64,000 nt of DNA from Glandiceps talaboti. Taxonomy: Eukaryota > Hemichordata > Enteropneusta > Spengelidae. Position numbers and translations under genes: made by a program. A model generated the notes under the pieces. The model was not told where the DNA came from. It did no database searches and was given only the letters and a program-made list of their open reading frames with translations. Positions 1 through 64,000 of the stretch are shown here, in pieces. How positions within the stretch are numbered: the first letter of the stretch is position 1; each line of letters starts with the position of its first letter. The stretch is from positions 20,848,003 through 20,912,002 of the forward strand of contig NC_135551.1 in assembly GCF_964340395.1 (NCBI RefSeq), read 5' to 3'.

Positions 1-596
1 CAATGACCTTTGACTTCTACGATTGCTTGGTTTAATCTGACCATCTTTACCTGCTTCTTTTAAGGCTTCATTTAGTTTACGTATAACCTGTGTTGGGTTT
101 TGGAATGCCCTTTTTGAGTTCTCAACCATTTTTTGCACAGGTGTAGAAAGTAGATATCTTTTGAAGTGATTTTTGCATTTCTCATTCATAGAATACCGAA
201 TGGAAGGTGGACTTGACACGTCAGGCCGATTTCCTTTCCGTGAGAGAGGATGTTAGTACCTTTTAAGTGGCAGGTGATGGGAAAGTGATCAGATTCTATG
301 TGTGGAATAACTTCGAAATCATTTACATAACTAAAAAGGTTTGCGGAGATGATGACGTAATCGATAACACTGCTGCCTAATGGAGATACATGTGTTACAT
401 TTCCTTCTTTGTCGCTGGCCATGCGACCATTGGCAGAATGTATGCCGAAGTTTCGACAGATGTTTAAAAGAGTCTTTCCCGCGCCTCATTTACGAATTTA
501 TCTTTTGAACTCCTTGGTATGTGAAAATTTGATTGGTCGTATGTATCTCCAACAAGAGGTAAAAAATCTATGGAGTCATCAAAAATGAAAAAATGC
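1..596 (-). pseudogene. Decayed non-LTR retrotransposon (LINE) fragment, endonuclease C-terminus and linker
   Basis: The minus strand encodes the end of an APE-type endonuclease of a LINE: a stretch with IDYVIIS followed by IESDHFPITCHL, the usual DY...SDHFP motif pair. A lysine/arginine-rich linker toward reverse transcriptase follows and runs off the window at position 1. The reading frame shifts near 475 (upstream part ending SSKDKFVNEA, next part GKTLLNICRNFGIHS) and again near 190, so the copy is dead. It lies downstream of the ankyrin gene on the same strand. Its sequence differs from the LINE at 59.5-62.9 kb, so it is another family. The clade cannot be assigned from this part. Confidence 0.8.
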
Positions 597-653
597 ATAC
601 ATACATACATACATACATATATACATACATACATACATACATACATACATACA

Positions 654-687
<34 letters not shown>

Positions 688-690
688 AAC
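592..690. repeat. (ATAC)n microsatellite
   Basis: Near-perfect tetranucleotide ATAC array with a few ATAT interruptions, abutting the LINE fragment. Long open frames here only reflect the repeat. Confidence 0.95.
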
Positions 691-906
691 GGTTATACGT
701 GGGAAAAGTTCTAATATTCGCACACACCAATGCAAATAGAACCCAATAGAACACGCCTGAAATTTAAAAAAAAAAAACTGATTAGATTGGGAATGACGAG
801 AATAATCTATTAATTCCAAGGGGTTCCAGCGTTCCAAGACGGAAATGATTTCTTCTTCTTTTAACCTCATACTTTCTCATCACCAGAAACCTTACAAATT
901 CCTGAA

Positions 907-1126
907 ATAGACATACCCGATACACACATACGTGTATACATACATATACACACATACATATGTACATACACACATACATAGACAGACAGACGTGCGTGCG
1001 CCCACCCTCCCGCCCAGCCAGTCAGACTAGACATGCCTGCATGCATATACATACATACATACATACATACATACATACATACATACATACATACATACAT
1101 ACATACATACATACGAAGTCAGTCTC

Positions 1127-1175
<49 letters not shown>

Positions 1176-1200
1176 ATACTGTATATATATATATACAAAA

Positions 1201-1289
<89 letters not shown>

Positions 1290-1310
1290 ATAATATGTAT
1301 GACATACATA
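907..1310. repeat. Compound microsatellite (CATA)n-(AT)n-(GT)n
   Basis: An imperfect CATA/CACA region is followed by a pure (CATA)n run at about 1044-1113. Two (AT)n runs (about 1128-1172 and 1203-1232) and a (GT)n run (about 1233-1288) come next. The overlapping open frames on both strands are repeat translations ([12 protein letters not shown]) and are not genes. Confidence 0.95.
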
Positions 1311-2229
1311 TTTTAAACAAATGCTATCATTTCACCATACTCTGTTCCTGTACAAACAATGAAAAGACAAATACAATGATAACGCAAATGCTTTGAAATT
1401 CAATCATCAGAAAAGTTGAAAGAAATGAAAGAGCACACCAATTTGAAAATTTCGAAAGTCAACTTCAATAAAACCCGTCTCTAATCTACATAATTTTTTT
1501 CAGAAACAATTCAAATATGTCGTTTTATGTGAAAAAAAAAAACATTATATAGGCAATGACATTAACGTAAATGTGACCAGTACAAGTAATGTATTTTAGA
1601 TTGGATGTGAAAACTCTTTACAAAAGAGTTCAAACTCATCATAGTTCTTCAAAAGTTGCTTTTAGACTCGGCTCCTTTTTCTATTAAAGAGTGACTTCAG
1701 ATTATTTTTGATTCGTTTCAAAAATATACATTCTGGAGAAATCAAATTAAAGTCAATAAAACATAGAAGCCCTTGCGAGTCGAGCTGTGTCTCATGTTGT
1801 CTTATTGGAATTACTACGGTCACTATAAAGGCATTTGACAACTACTGAGATTTAAATTCTGAACCAAATGCAACCGTGAAAATTCACTGTCAAAAAAAAA
1901 ATTGGTAACATCAATAGAAGTATTGAAGATTCTTATATGTGCCGTAGTAATAATTATAGAAAACGGGCAAAATTTGATATTTCTGTGTTCATTCAAGTGA
2001 ATAATTACCACATGACAAAGTTATGACGTGATAAGCAATATACTTCTTCGGATTGATATAGATTTTCGGATAGGGTTGATATGTGTGCGTGGCTATCTGT
2101 CAGTGGTTATAATCACGTTTGTCTCCTAAACACGTTTTTTTTTCGTCATAAATTTCATAGCTCAACTGAATATATACTTGTATTTCCCTCTAGGCTCTAG
2201 GTGTTAGTTTTTGACATATTTGTATGACT
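1311..2229. other. Non-coding, nothing recognised
   Basis: AT-rich unique-looking sequence. I see no exon with splice sites, no RNA gene and no repeat with clear ends. Confidence 0.5.
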
Positions 2230-2254
2230 GGCTGTGAATGTAATGTTCACGTAG

Positions 2255-2400
2255 GAACGGCAACCCCCCAAAATAAAGGTATTTTCATAAACTGTTGGGT
2301 TCTGGAGAGTCATTTCATGATTTTACATAACATCACATAGTTTGCTCTCGCTCACATGCCAGGAAACATCAAATTCAAACTCTTATTGTTCTTTCAGATG
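2255..2400. repeat. Partial copy of the 2.9-kb foldback repeat
   Basis: This segment matches one arm of the foldback element at 2955-3405: shared blocks include TTTTCATAAACTGTTGGGTTCTGG versus the TTTTCATAAAGTATGGGTTCTGG version, TCATTTCATGATTTTACA and AGGAAACATCAA. Only one arm is present, so it is a truncated or decayed copy. Confidence 0.55.
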
Positions 2401-2954
2401 TACACTTATCAGACATGAATATGTGTCCGATCTAGATGAGCAATGAATATGTACGTACTCATAGGTGATTATTTCCTACAAATATACGCCATAACCAAGT
2501 GACAGTGCTTTATTCCTCTCACAAACTTGACAAATGTAACTTTTTAAGATTCACTTTCAGTTTGTTTCAGATTGCGAAGAAATGATGTAAAACATATATG
2601 GTATTACAATACCAAGTGAAACAATCAACTCGCCATGGTGCTCATTCATTGCAATATAAAGTGTAGCCTGAAAGGTACACCGCGACGGGGCGCCCTCAAA
2701 CATCGGACAACTCCTGTCAGAGTAGGCCGGTGAGGGCGGAGCGACACGACGTATCATGCAGTCTATATTATGAAGTGTAATGACCAAACAATTTCACTGT
2801 AAAGATAGACTAAACACGTTGTTGCATTTGGTTCAATTATTACCAGGCTAAAGGGCAATGTTTGTTTCAATTTCACAAATACAGTGGATAACACTCGTCC
2901 AAAACAAATACACACAAAAACAAACATTTATGAAATGTGGATTTTGTAAATGTG

Positions 2955-3405
2955 AAAAGTAAAGGGAAATGCCACTCCAGGAAATAGGGACATTTTCATA
3001 AAGTATGGGTTCTGGAAAGTCATTTCATGATTTTACAACACCTACAATTACTTGCGATTTCAGAGAAACATCAAGTTGATCTTGTGCATTTATAGGGTAT
3101 CTTTGCAATGGGTTGTTGTATCGTGGGAGTCAGCAAAAATAATGTATCCAGTGGTTGAACACTGAATATTCATGAATGTAAAACTAATATACAGAGCGGT
3201 GTAAAACAGCTCTCATGATTATTCAGTGTTCAATCACTGAATACATTATTTCAGCTGATTCCTTTGGTGGAATAGCTCATGGCAAGAAATTAGGGTACAC
3301 GATCATCTTGATGTTTATCAGAAACCGGAAGTAATTGTAGGTGATGTAAAATCATGTTTTTTATGAAAATATCTATATTTCCTGGGGTGGCGTTCACCTT
3401 TTTTT
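2955..3405. mobile_element. Foldback (MITE-like) element with arms of about 200 bp
   Basis: The two halves are inverted copies of each other. The left arm has CCAGGAAATAGGGACATTTT, CCTACAATTACTTGCG and ATCAAGTTGATCTTGTG; the right arm has their reverse complements in reverse order. The centre is near 3185-3220, where TGAATATTCATGAATG faces CATGATTATTCAGTG. There is no coding capacity. Related single arms occur at 2255-2400 and 28480-28710, which supports a mobile family. Target duplications were not resolved. Confidence 0.7.
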
Positions 3406-3684
3406 TTTCTTTTCTTTTTTTGTGTATATAAAAAGGCAATATTTTTTCATCAAGGCCTACGTTCCTCTTCTAAGTTATCTAGCAATTCGTCCATTTCTAT
3501 CCATTCAACAAACCATTGTTATGACAAATTTAAAACAAAACAATTTCAAGAAAAAAAGGTAATTCAGTTTCAAAAAAAAATATTATGTACAATTTTTGTG
3601 AAGAAGCTGTGGTAACACGCTGAACTCATTCTATAAAACTATTGCACGATTTATGACGCAGGGAATTGAATGACGTCATCAACT

Positions 3685-56507
<52,823 letters not shown>

Positions 56508-56510
<3 letters not shown>

Positions 56511-56643
56511 GGTGGCTGCAAAACACGGCTTTACGTTGATAGAAGGCCTCGCCACTACCCCGTTCCTACCACTGGACCTATTTGACGAAAGAACACCGAG
56601 GCGTTTAATGCCAGCGACGGTCGGTTGCACAGTTGTTTATATA
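56508..56643 (-). promoter_or_regulatory. Probable first exon and TATA box of the ankyrin gene
   Basis: On the minus strand TATATAAA (56643-56636) lies about 127 bp upstream of a strong Kozak start, GCCACCATG (ATG 56510-56508). The next bases are GTAAGTA, so the first coding exon holds only the initiator codon in phase 0, matching exon 2. The upstream frame is closed by TAA. The link to exon 2 across 11.8 kb is inference. Confidence 0.6.
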
Positions 56644-56659
56644 TAACCAACCGAGCAAG

Positions 56660-57320
56660 CTCAAAACATATTACTTTGAACTTTGCTCAAACAGATTTGT
56701 TCATCGCTCTGAACGTTTGTACAAGCGGTAACACAAAGCGGTAGATACCACTTCTTGCTGGTGGGCGATGATGAGTGTGATTCAGTGGTGAACTGCAATA
56801 TAGTGTGGGCGGCGCTGGTAAATTACGTGCATACCATACACGCTTGAACGTTTACTAAACATGGGCCTAGGCGTCATTTCTTTACATTTTAATTATGTTG
56901 AAGTAAGCAGACGATGGATGAGCCAACAAATAGTCAATCTCATTGGAGATATAAGTGACACCCCGTTACTTGAAAGTCGCACCTTCCGGTCTTAGAGTTC
57001 ATACCAAATAGTATCAGTTGACTTGTTATACGATTTCTAGAGGCGAAAAAAACTGAGTAAAGCCCATGTGCATTAAAATACTATCACTATATTTGATTAT
57101 ATATTGATGTCATTTTTCTATCGTTACACCTCATTTCTTACAATCTTCAGTGAACACCGTTATATGCAGCGCAGCAGCCAGGAGGGGTTTTACTATTCCA
57201 TTAGGCCATATGAAAAATTATATATGTTAGACGTTTTCAATTTTCTTTTTTTTAATCTAATCAATAGTCATAATACTGCTGCGTATTCGATCAGTCGTCA
57301 ATGTCCTGGTGTTTTGGTTG
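56660..57320. other. Non-coding flank upstream of the ankyrin gene
   Basis: Nothing recognised. Confidence 0.4.
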
Positions 57321-57324
57321 ATGT

Positions 57325-57347
57325 AACGACGACGACGACGATGATGA

Positions 57348-57381
<34 letters not shown>

Positions 57382-57383
57382 GG

Positions 57384-57444
<61 letters not shown>

Positions 57445-57458
57445 AATGATGGTGGTAG

Positions 57459-57489
<31 letters not shown>

Positions 57490-57558
57490 GCTGGTGGTGG
57501 TGGTGGTGGTGGTGGTTGTAGTGGTTGTAGTGATGATGATGATGGTGACGATGACGAC
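57325..57558. repeat. (GAT)n/(GGT)n/(GTT)n compound microsatellite
   Basis: Trinucleotide runs change from GAC through GAT, GGT and GTT. The plus frame (poly-Met/Val/Leu) is an artefact. Confidence 0.97.
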
Positions 57559-57854
57559 AATGATAATGAGGCTCTTTATGTTATCGCGAATGTTGTGAAA
57601 GTATTGATCGGATAAGTTTCAGTTTTGGTTGAATTTAATTCAGTCTTTCTGATCTCTCCTCAATGACCTTCCCACTATCCGTCTACAGCACAATATAATT
57701 CTCTCATACTAGTCTTTACTGACTGTGCATCACACGCACATATTTTCAAATATTACTACAGTCTATACGAGTAACATGAAACTTCAAGAAATGATTAAAT
57801 TTCAATCTTCTTGTTGGGTTAGTCTCTCTGACCTGATGTTGTGTTTTGCATGTA

Positions 57855-58037
57855 TTAGACACCAGTTAAACATGTCATCAGATCTAAAGTAACTCTAGCC
57901 GCAACAACTACGGTCTCTCCATTAGATGTTTGTTTAAAAAAATCACCCGAAACTTTCATTCTCGCAGCTAGAGCACATACTTCTGCTAACGCATCGAGCA
58001 CGTTTTTTGACGATGCCGTAAAAGAGGCCGGCAACAA
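57855..58037 (-). pseudogene. Possible coding remnant (unidentified)
   Basis: A minus frame of 60 codons (LPASFTASSKNVLDALAEVC... ending LMTCLTGV then TAA) has a protein-like composition. It has no clear splice acceptor, no neighbouring exon and no family I recognise. It may be a decayed exon or a repeat fragment. Confidence 0.2.
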
Positions 58038-58526
58038 AAGGAGTAAGCCAGCAGACGATGTAAACAGTATTAATACACATCATGTCAAAATTGGCAACTA
58101 CTATAGCTTTGATTTATCAGATATGAAACATTATTAGTCTTTGCAGAGACACATTTTTTTTTTTAAATTGCCGGTTTACAAATTGACCCAAATCGACAAG
58201 AAATGTTTGACGTGCATGTCAGGAAACCTTATAGATTTCATCTCACAAATTGTCGGTTCTTGTTTCTTCGTTTTTTTTCTTGATTTGGTCTGACATACTA
58301 GGCTTTATTCGATATACACTACGTTTTTTCATTGAGAGTAACTTTTGCAGAATACTGAGTTTATTCAAATTCTTCGATCGCATGATTCCAAAGTGTGAAT
58401 TTATTGATTGGTCACGAACTTGTCCATCCAGAGCATCGAGCCCAACTACGAGCACGAACGGTGTCTGTACAGTAGTCGGTAAGATGCCTCGTACATGAGT
58501 CGTTCCACCCTAATCGACATAATATT

Positions 58527-58529
<3 letters not shown>

Positions 58530-58571
<42 letters not shown>

Positions 58572-58572
58572 C

Positions 58573-58605
<33 letters not shown>

Positions 58606-58642
58606 GACAGTGAGACAGACAGAGAGAGAGAGAGAGAGAGAG
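58530..58642. repeat. (GA)n and (GACA)n microsatellite
   Basis: GA run, GACA-interrupted centre, then GA run. Confidence 0.95.
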
Positions 58643-59380
58643 CATGTGCGTTACTTGTGCTACAACATCGGATGTACAAACATTTTGAGAGTATCGTTTT
58701 CTTGACAAAATATGGGTTTGCTATATTTGCTATGTAACACATCTTAATTGTAAAATCTAAAACAAGATTACTAGTTACACGTCTGTTGTGTCACTTTGCA
58801 AATGCTGGTGTTAGTGATGACAGTCTGTGCAGCATTTATTGTCCGCGATCTATTTATATGAGTTATAAAACCTTATTCTTCAAACGGAAGAAGAGTGATA
58901 GTAATAATGTTTGGTATTTTGCATAGTGCTTTCCCAATCTGTGTTCAAAGCGTTGTGCAATTATAAGGATATTTAGCATATTGCCCATGGTTCATCCATA
59001 AGTCAAAGTCTCCTGAATTGTTTGTCAAATATTTTGTCAAATTTTGAGTCAATTCGATGTCTACTCACTAACAGTGTTCAACAAGGTGTTTGTGAATGCT
59101 CCGAGGTTCTTTTCACGGCTACTGAACTATTGATAGTGAACACTCAGGAAGATATTTCTGTCGCTGATAATACCTGGTTTTGAATCGCCTTGACATCGTC
59201 GACATTATCGTTGAAGGCTAGTATTAATGTAAAGGTCAGTTCGAGTTACGTAGCAACTTATGAGATGTGCCTACGACTACGTATACGTTGCCAGGACTGT
59301 GAAACTCTCTCGCCACGGGTAACAGTATGTCAAGGAGATTTGCATCTTTGTCTAAAATATAATAAAAAGCGGTTTGGTTA

Positions 59381-59424
<44 letters not shown>
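59381..59424. repeat. (TAC)n microsatellite
   Basis: About 15 TAC/ACT units. Confidence 0.95.
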
Positions 59425-59425
<1 letters not shown>

Positions 59426-60507
59426 CAACAACTGTCTTAGTGGCCATTCAACCAATGGATATGCCAACCACAAAAGATAACTTTGTTAATTGTGAACTGG
59501 CGTGCTTCATATTATTATTGAATAAACTGAGCTCGGGCATGACGCATGCTGCAATGGAGAAAGTCACTAAATCAGATGAAGCTAAAAGTGCCTTTTTTTA
59601 AGATTGCTTTTGACCGTGGCCCACCACGTGTATCGCCAACCTGCCAGTATCAACTCAGAAGAGGTTTGTTGCTCAGCAACTCCATCGTCTTCCCCCATAT
59701 TGACTATGTTGGCTATGTGGGACTTCTTAAGAAGATGGTTAGAGATATGCGTCAGACACTGAAACAGAAAAGTGCCAAACTTGAAGCAAATGAAGCTGCT
59801 ATGGAAACAAGTCATGGTCGTTCTGGAATGGGATACATGTAAAAGATTCCATCGCGATCGGGAAGTAGTTCAAACAAGCTTCAAGGGAGAATACCTTAGC
59901 TCTTCCAAACGATTTTGACCGTGAAAAACGTAGCGATAACAACACGTCGAAGTCAACGGACAACGACACATGGTCAGTTGCGGTCAAGAAGAATAGGCAC
60001 AAATCACAAGTAATAATACAATCAGATCGTGCCCGAAAACCTAGGTAAATCGTTCAAGGTTAGGGAAACTCTACTCACCATTTCACGGTGGCTGAAAAAC
60101 AACCTAATAAGCTGAGAAGTGTTTTTATCAGTCGACTTATGCCAGATACTTCAGTTGATCAAATTAAGAGCTTTATTAATGAGGTGTGTGGTCCTGGTAC
60201 ATTTCGGGATAGGTACACACTAAAAACACTCTTTGATACATACTCATCTTTGATGTGGATGAAAACCACATTAACAACATTCTCCGTCTAAAAATATGGC
60301 CAGAAGGGTTACTTGTAAAGCCGTACTAGCTTTCGAAATCTGAGCTAATGGCTAAAAGGAGGATGACACCTGTTGCTACTAGTACTATTAAATAATTATG
60401 AACTGTATTAATATTGCAAGCTACAATGTAAGGGGCCTAAAATCCTCTGTGTGTGATGTAAAGGATTTGCGTGGATACTGTGACATTTTATTTATTCTAG
60501 AGCACTG

Positions 60508-60552
60508 GCTAAAACTAAAGCATAGACCCTACGTGTAGGGTCTATGCTAAAA
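60508..60552. mobile_element. Micro-hairpin insertion with 7-bp duplication, in the LINE endonuclease (first)
   Basis: GCTAAAA flanks both sides (60508-60514, 60546-60552). The inserted 31 bp contain CATAGACCCTAC and its inverse separated by GT; with flanking bases the palindrome is 30 bp (60519-60548). The arms match those at 35479-35514. Confidence 0.75.
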
Positions 60553-60601
60553 GACGGTTCTTACAACATTACACCAAATACCCCTACACGAAAGGACTAT
60601 G

Positions 60602-60641
60602 ATTACACCTCAGACCACCATATAGTGGTCTGAGATTACAC
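60602..60641. mobile_element. Micro-hairpin insertion with 7-bp duplication, in the LINE endonuclease (second)
   Basis: ATTACAC flanks both sides (60602-60608, 60635-60641). The 26-bp insert (60609-60634) has 10-bp arms CTCAGACCAC / GTGGTCTGAG and a CATATA loop. Confidence 0.8.
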
Positions 60642-62942
60642 AAAGAGTTTACCTCAGTGGGTGTTCTCACCGACATGCATGCCTTTTGGAGGTGTTAATA
60701 TTCTTTGGCGTACAAATCTAAATGTGTTACACCTATTCTAATACAAGACGAAAGCCGTATCTGTCGGTGTAGGTAGGAAGCTGAATGGTAAGCCTGATTA
60801 TAAATGTATATCTACCAACTGCAAACTCGGATAGTGATGAATACCAGCCTATACTGGGCTTATTGCAGAACCTTATCAGTGACCTAGACACACGTTGCTG
60901 CCTTATCACCGGAGATTTTAATGCAGATCCACGGAGGGCCAATACGAATATGGATTATTAGAGAACTTTATTAGGGACGATAATTTTTTTCTTGCAGACA
61001 TTGATCGTCTTCCAACCAGCACTTAAACATATCTGAGTAACTCTTGTTTTATTAAGAGTTGGCTGATCATATTATCTGTACAACAGCTACTAACAAGATT
61101 ATTGAATCCATTAATGTGAAGTATGACACTATTTCATCTGACCATTTTCCTGTTATAATTTCAATTCAGACAAATCTGCTACCAAAGCTGAGTTCGGTTC
61201 AACAAAATGCGATCTTTAAACATTGCTGGAATAAAGCCACAGTTCAACACCTATTAAATAACTATACATCGTTATTCGACAAACTTTTATCCAGGGTGAA
61301 TATTACCAACAAAGCACTTACTCACTTACTTGTACTGACACAAACTGTTACATTCATAGTGAAAAAATTAACAGTTTCTATAATGACACTGCATCTGCAT
61401 TAAAGATTGCCGCAGAGAAGACTGTTCCACCTTCCGCTAATTCCAACAAACACACCACCATACCGGGTTGGATTACACTAGTTAAGGATCACCATGAGAA
61501 GGCTCCCACAGACTTCCTGATCTGGAGAGAAAATGGGTCTCATAAATACGGCCCGTTCTTTGAATTGATGAGGAAATCTCTAGCGCAATTTAAAAGGCAG
61601 TTTGCTCACTGTAGACAGGCAGAAAATCAGCTAAACGCAAATGCTCTAGCACAAACTATAAGTCTAAATAATGACCCGAAGTCTTACTGGAAGCAGGCTT
61701 CTAAAAGTAAAAAATATAGCACCAGCGCCTTCATCTGTGGTTGGGTGCTCCGATGATTCAAATGTTGACAATATGTGGAGAGAACAATATGAGGCTATTT
61801 TGACTAAAACTGGCAAAGACTTTACACCTGTTATCCCAAACAATCAATTCTGCGATGACATGCGTGTGAGCCAAGATGAAATATGTGAAGACTTATTAAA
61901 ACAGGTGCATCTTCTAGTATTGATGGGATTACGCCTAAACATCTTAAGAATGCCCCGTCTAGAGTTTCTTTGTTGTTATCCATGTGTTTCACTGCTATTT
62001 TAATACATGGTTTTGTACCTAAACAGTCAATGACAACTGTTTTGGTCCCAATGCCTAAAGACCTTGGTGTGCTTCAGGAGATTTTGAGTTACTATATAAG
62101 TGTCGCAACTTTAACGTTCGTAGATGCTTCGAAAGCGTGCATTTGACTTTGTCTGCCACGATACTAGTATTCTCTTTCCCAAGTTATTGGCGAGGGGTGT
62201 CAATAAGCCCTTTATAATTAAGGATTTGTCATACTTGTATCGCTTCCAAGAATTTGTTGTGATTTGATTATTTTTTCAACAGGTGCATATGGTCAACAAG
62301 TGCGAGTTGATACTTGTGGCCAATATGGCAATATGTGTACAATATTCTTCAATGAGAGAGAAAAAAACCGTGTGTATGTTAATTCAAGCAAATGCAAGGC
62401 CACTCCACTAGGTCTCTGTTTAATTAAATGGACGAAAATTTAGCTGGCTATGTTAGTATATACAAATTTCTTGGTCTTTTAATCACCTCAGATCTGAAAG
62501 ACTATCTCGATCCTTTCCGTTAAATGTCACTTGTTTTCTGTGATGTGCCATTATGATATTGTTAGTATCTGTGGAGTAACTTTTTGGTTAATATTAAAAC
62601 TGCTCGGGAATCTTATTCTCAGGATTTTTAATAACGTTATCTGGTGTTAATTATTCAAGTGTACAAAGTGATAGTTTAATGTTTGTCAGTTTGTCTATTC
62701 GTACTTTCGATAAAGGTTTGAGGAAAAAGACTCAGGTTTTTAGACAGACTGTATTTATCGTGTAGTCCCATCGTTTCAATTGTTGAGTCAAATATGATTT
62801 TGCCTCAGAGTGCATTGTGGAATGTTTGGTGTAAGAGGATTTTTTTAAGTTCCTCTATTGTATATATTATTCTTTTCCCTGCTTTTATTTAATTCTGTAT
62901 ATGGATATTTTTTTGGCTGAAATAAACTAATAATAATAATTA

Positions 62943-64000
62943 CCCCTGGCACGGATCTATATACTTCCTCAACTCCCTGGGGAGCATACAGTCCATTGTA
63001 GCCTATATAAGAGCATCGGATTAAAACATTCACATTGCAATCTCTATCTTACCAATTATACAACTGGGTTGACTACGGCAGTACAGTCGTAGTTCAAATC
63101 TTACCCACGGACTTTAGCCATTCAGAAAAAAAAAACAGCGGAGACGGGACTCAATTCTGCAACTACAGATTCCAAACTGCCTACTCTATAACCCTGGTTA
63201 CACACTTTGTGAAAGCATGGAGGATATCGTTCCGAGAGAGATACACCATGTACCTGTATATATATATAATATTATTACTTATATGATTGTGTCTAGGAAG
63301 ACCTGATATATCATGTACTATCTCAGATCTCGATCTTACTCCTCATGGCATCTAATCCGAATTGATTTATCACCGACAACTTTACAATGTAATTGCATTG
63401 GAATATTTGCCTGTGAGTGGATAATAGATTTTAATAGTGTCTGTACTTCTTCGCTACTTTACTGGTTTATCTGTATGGTACATGTGTGTCTTCTACCGGA
63501 TAATAATCATATTTTTTTCTTTTGAATCTGAGTCTGTATCAACAGCAATCCAATTTAGATGAAAGTGGCTGAGGAATTTCATCTGATTGTTGACAATCGA
63601 TAGGATATTACTATAGCAACAAATTATAATTCTTAATCATTTAAAAAAAAAAGATAACAGTGAATTTGAAGGTGAGGCAATTTACAAGATAATGACACTG
63701 CCGACAACTTAATGACAGGGGAGAATGATTAAACATTAATGGACCATCGTGAAATGAGAAACAGTGTGAACACACGATGTCAGTTCACACGGGTGAAGCA
63801 ACGAACCGTGACTACAGTACTAATCAAACACTTCATTGTGAACAAGTTGAAGGAGATAGGTCGGTATGGCATTGTATAGGCTATGCTGATAAAATGAAAC
63901 TTTGTTCGATACTTGAGGGATTATGAGTAGTGCTAAACGGACATAATGGCGAAAATGGCATTTTTTTTTTAGAGAAATGCCGAAAACGCATTTATTTTGG
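62943..64000. other. Non-coding, nothing recognised
   Basis: No exon with splice signals, no repeat ends and no RNA gene recognised. Confidence 0.4.

Larger units (their letters stand above)
59480..62942 (+). pseudogene. Decayed non-LTR retrotransposon with ORF1 and ORF2 remnants
   Basis: ORF1-like remnants lie at 59480-60290: a coiled-coil-like KSAKLEANEAAMET segment, then KLRSVFISRLMPDTSVDQIK. ORF2 begins at ATG 60398 with NIASYNVRGLKSS, the classic start of an APE endonuclease. GGVNILWRTNL lies near 60690 and SSDHFPVIIS near 61135. Reverse-transcriptase traces follow: FVDASKA near 62118 and LLARGVNKPFIIKDLSYLYRFQEF near 62180-62250 (shortened here in part). The 3' end is AATAAACTAATAATAATAAT at 62921-62940, a typical tail. 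Many frameshifts and stops show it is dead. Two micro-hairpins interrupt the endonuclease part. Confidence 0.85.

Noticed and set aside
960-1316. Open frames over 80-118 codons
   Set aside because: Translations of (CATA)n, (AT)n and (GT)n.
57104-57598. 164-codon plus frame with poly-Met, poly-Val and poly-Leu
   Set aside because: Compound trinucleotide microsatellite.

Overview
The window is nuclear DNA of an animal, most likely an intron-rich marine invertebrate. The evidence is genes of many short exons with GT-AG introns, metazoan domain families (ankyrin, BTB-BACK-PHR), abundant microsatellites, foldback elements and decayed non-LTR retrotransposons. I cannot name the species. Most long open frames are microsatellites or repeats read as protein. 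The real coding sequence is in short exons, which I assembled by reading splice sites and phases.

Four genes can be supported. (1) A minus-strand ankyrin-repeat gene spans almost the whole window: ATG at 56510, then exons at 44.6, 40.2, 38.9, 38.3, 6.6, 6.1, 5.5, 4.4, 4.0 and 3.7 kb. All junctions are phase 0 and most exons hold one repeat. (2)-(4) Inside its fifth intron lies a segment of about 29.6 kb (8231-37799), bounded by inverted arrays of related units that each begin TATGGAAAGCCGG, with (GAT)n tracts outside both ends. It carries an intact 12-exon integrase-type DDE gene (minus, 35785-27184, 392 aa), an intronless BTB-BACK-PHR gene (plus, 13809-15089) and a nine-exon gene for a 350-aa protein with a UBX-like C-terminus (plus, 16377-24453). 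A ~62-bp minisatellite separates the convergent 3' ends of the last plus gene and the integrase gene. I read this as a giant cut-and-paste transposon carrying genes related to ubiquitin pathways, inserted in a host intron.

Layout: 1-600 decayed LINE; 0.6-3.4 kb microsatellites and foldback repeats; 3.7-6.6 kb last six ankyrin exons; 6.7-8.2 kb microsatellites; 8.2-37.8 kb giant element; 38.3-44.7 kb ankyrin exons 2-5; 44.7-56.5 kb first intron with foldback and tandem repeats; 56.5-56.65 kb first exon and probable promoter; 57-59.5 kb simple repeats; 59.5-62.9 kb decayed LINE; 62.9-64 kb nothing recognised. Three very small hairpin insertions (26-36 bp), each flanked by a 7-bp direct repeat, are a second unusual signal: one is in the integrase gene's first intron and two are in the 60-kb LINE.
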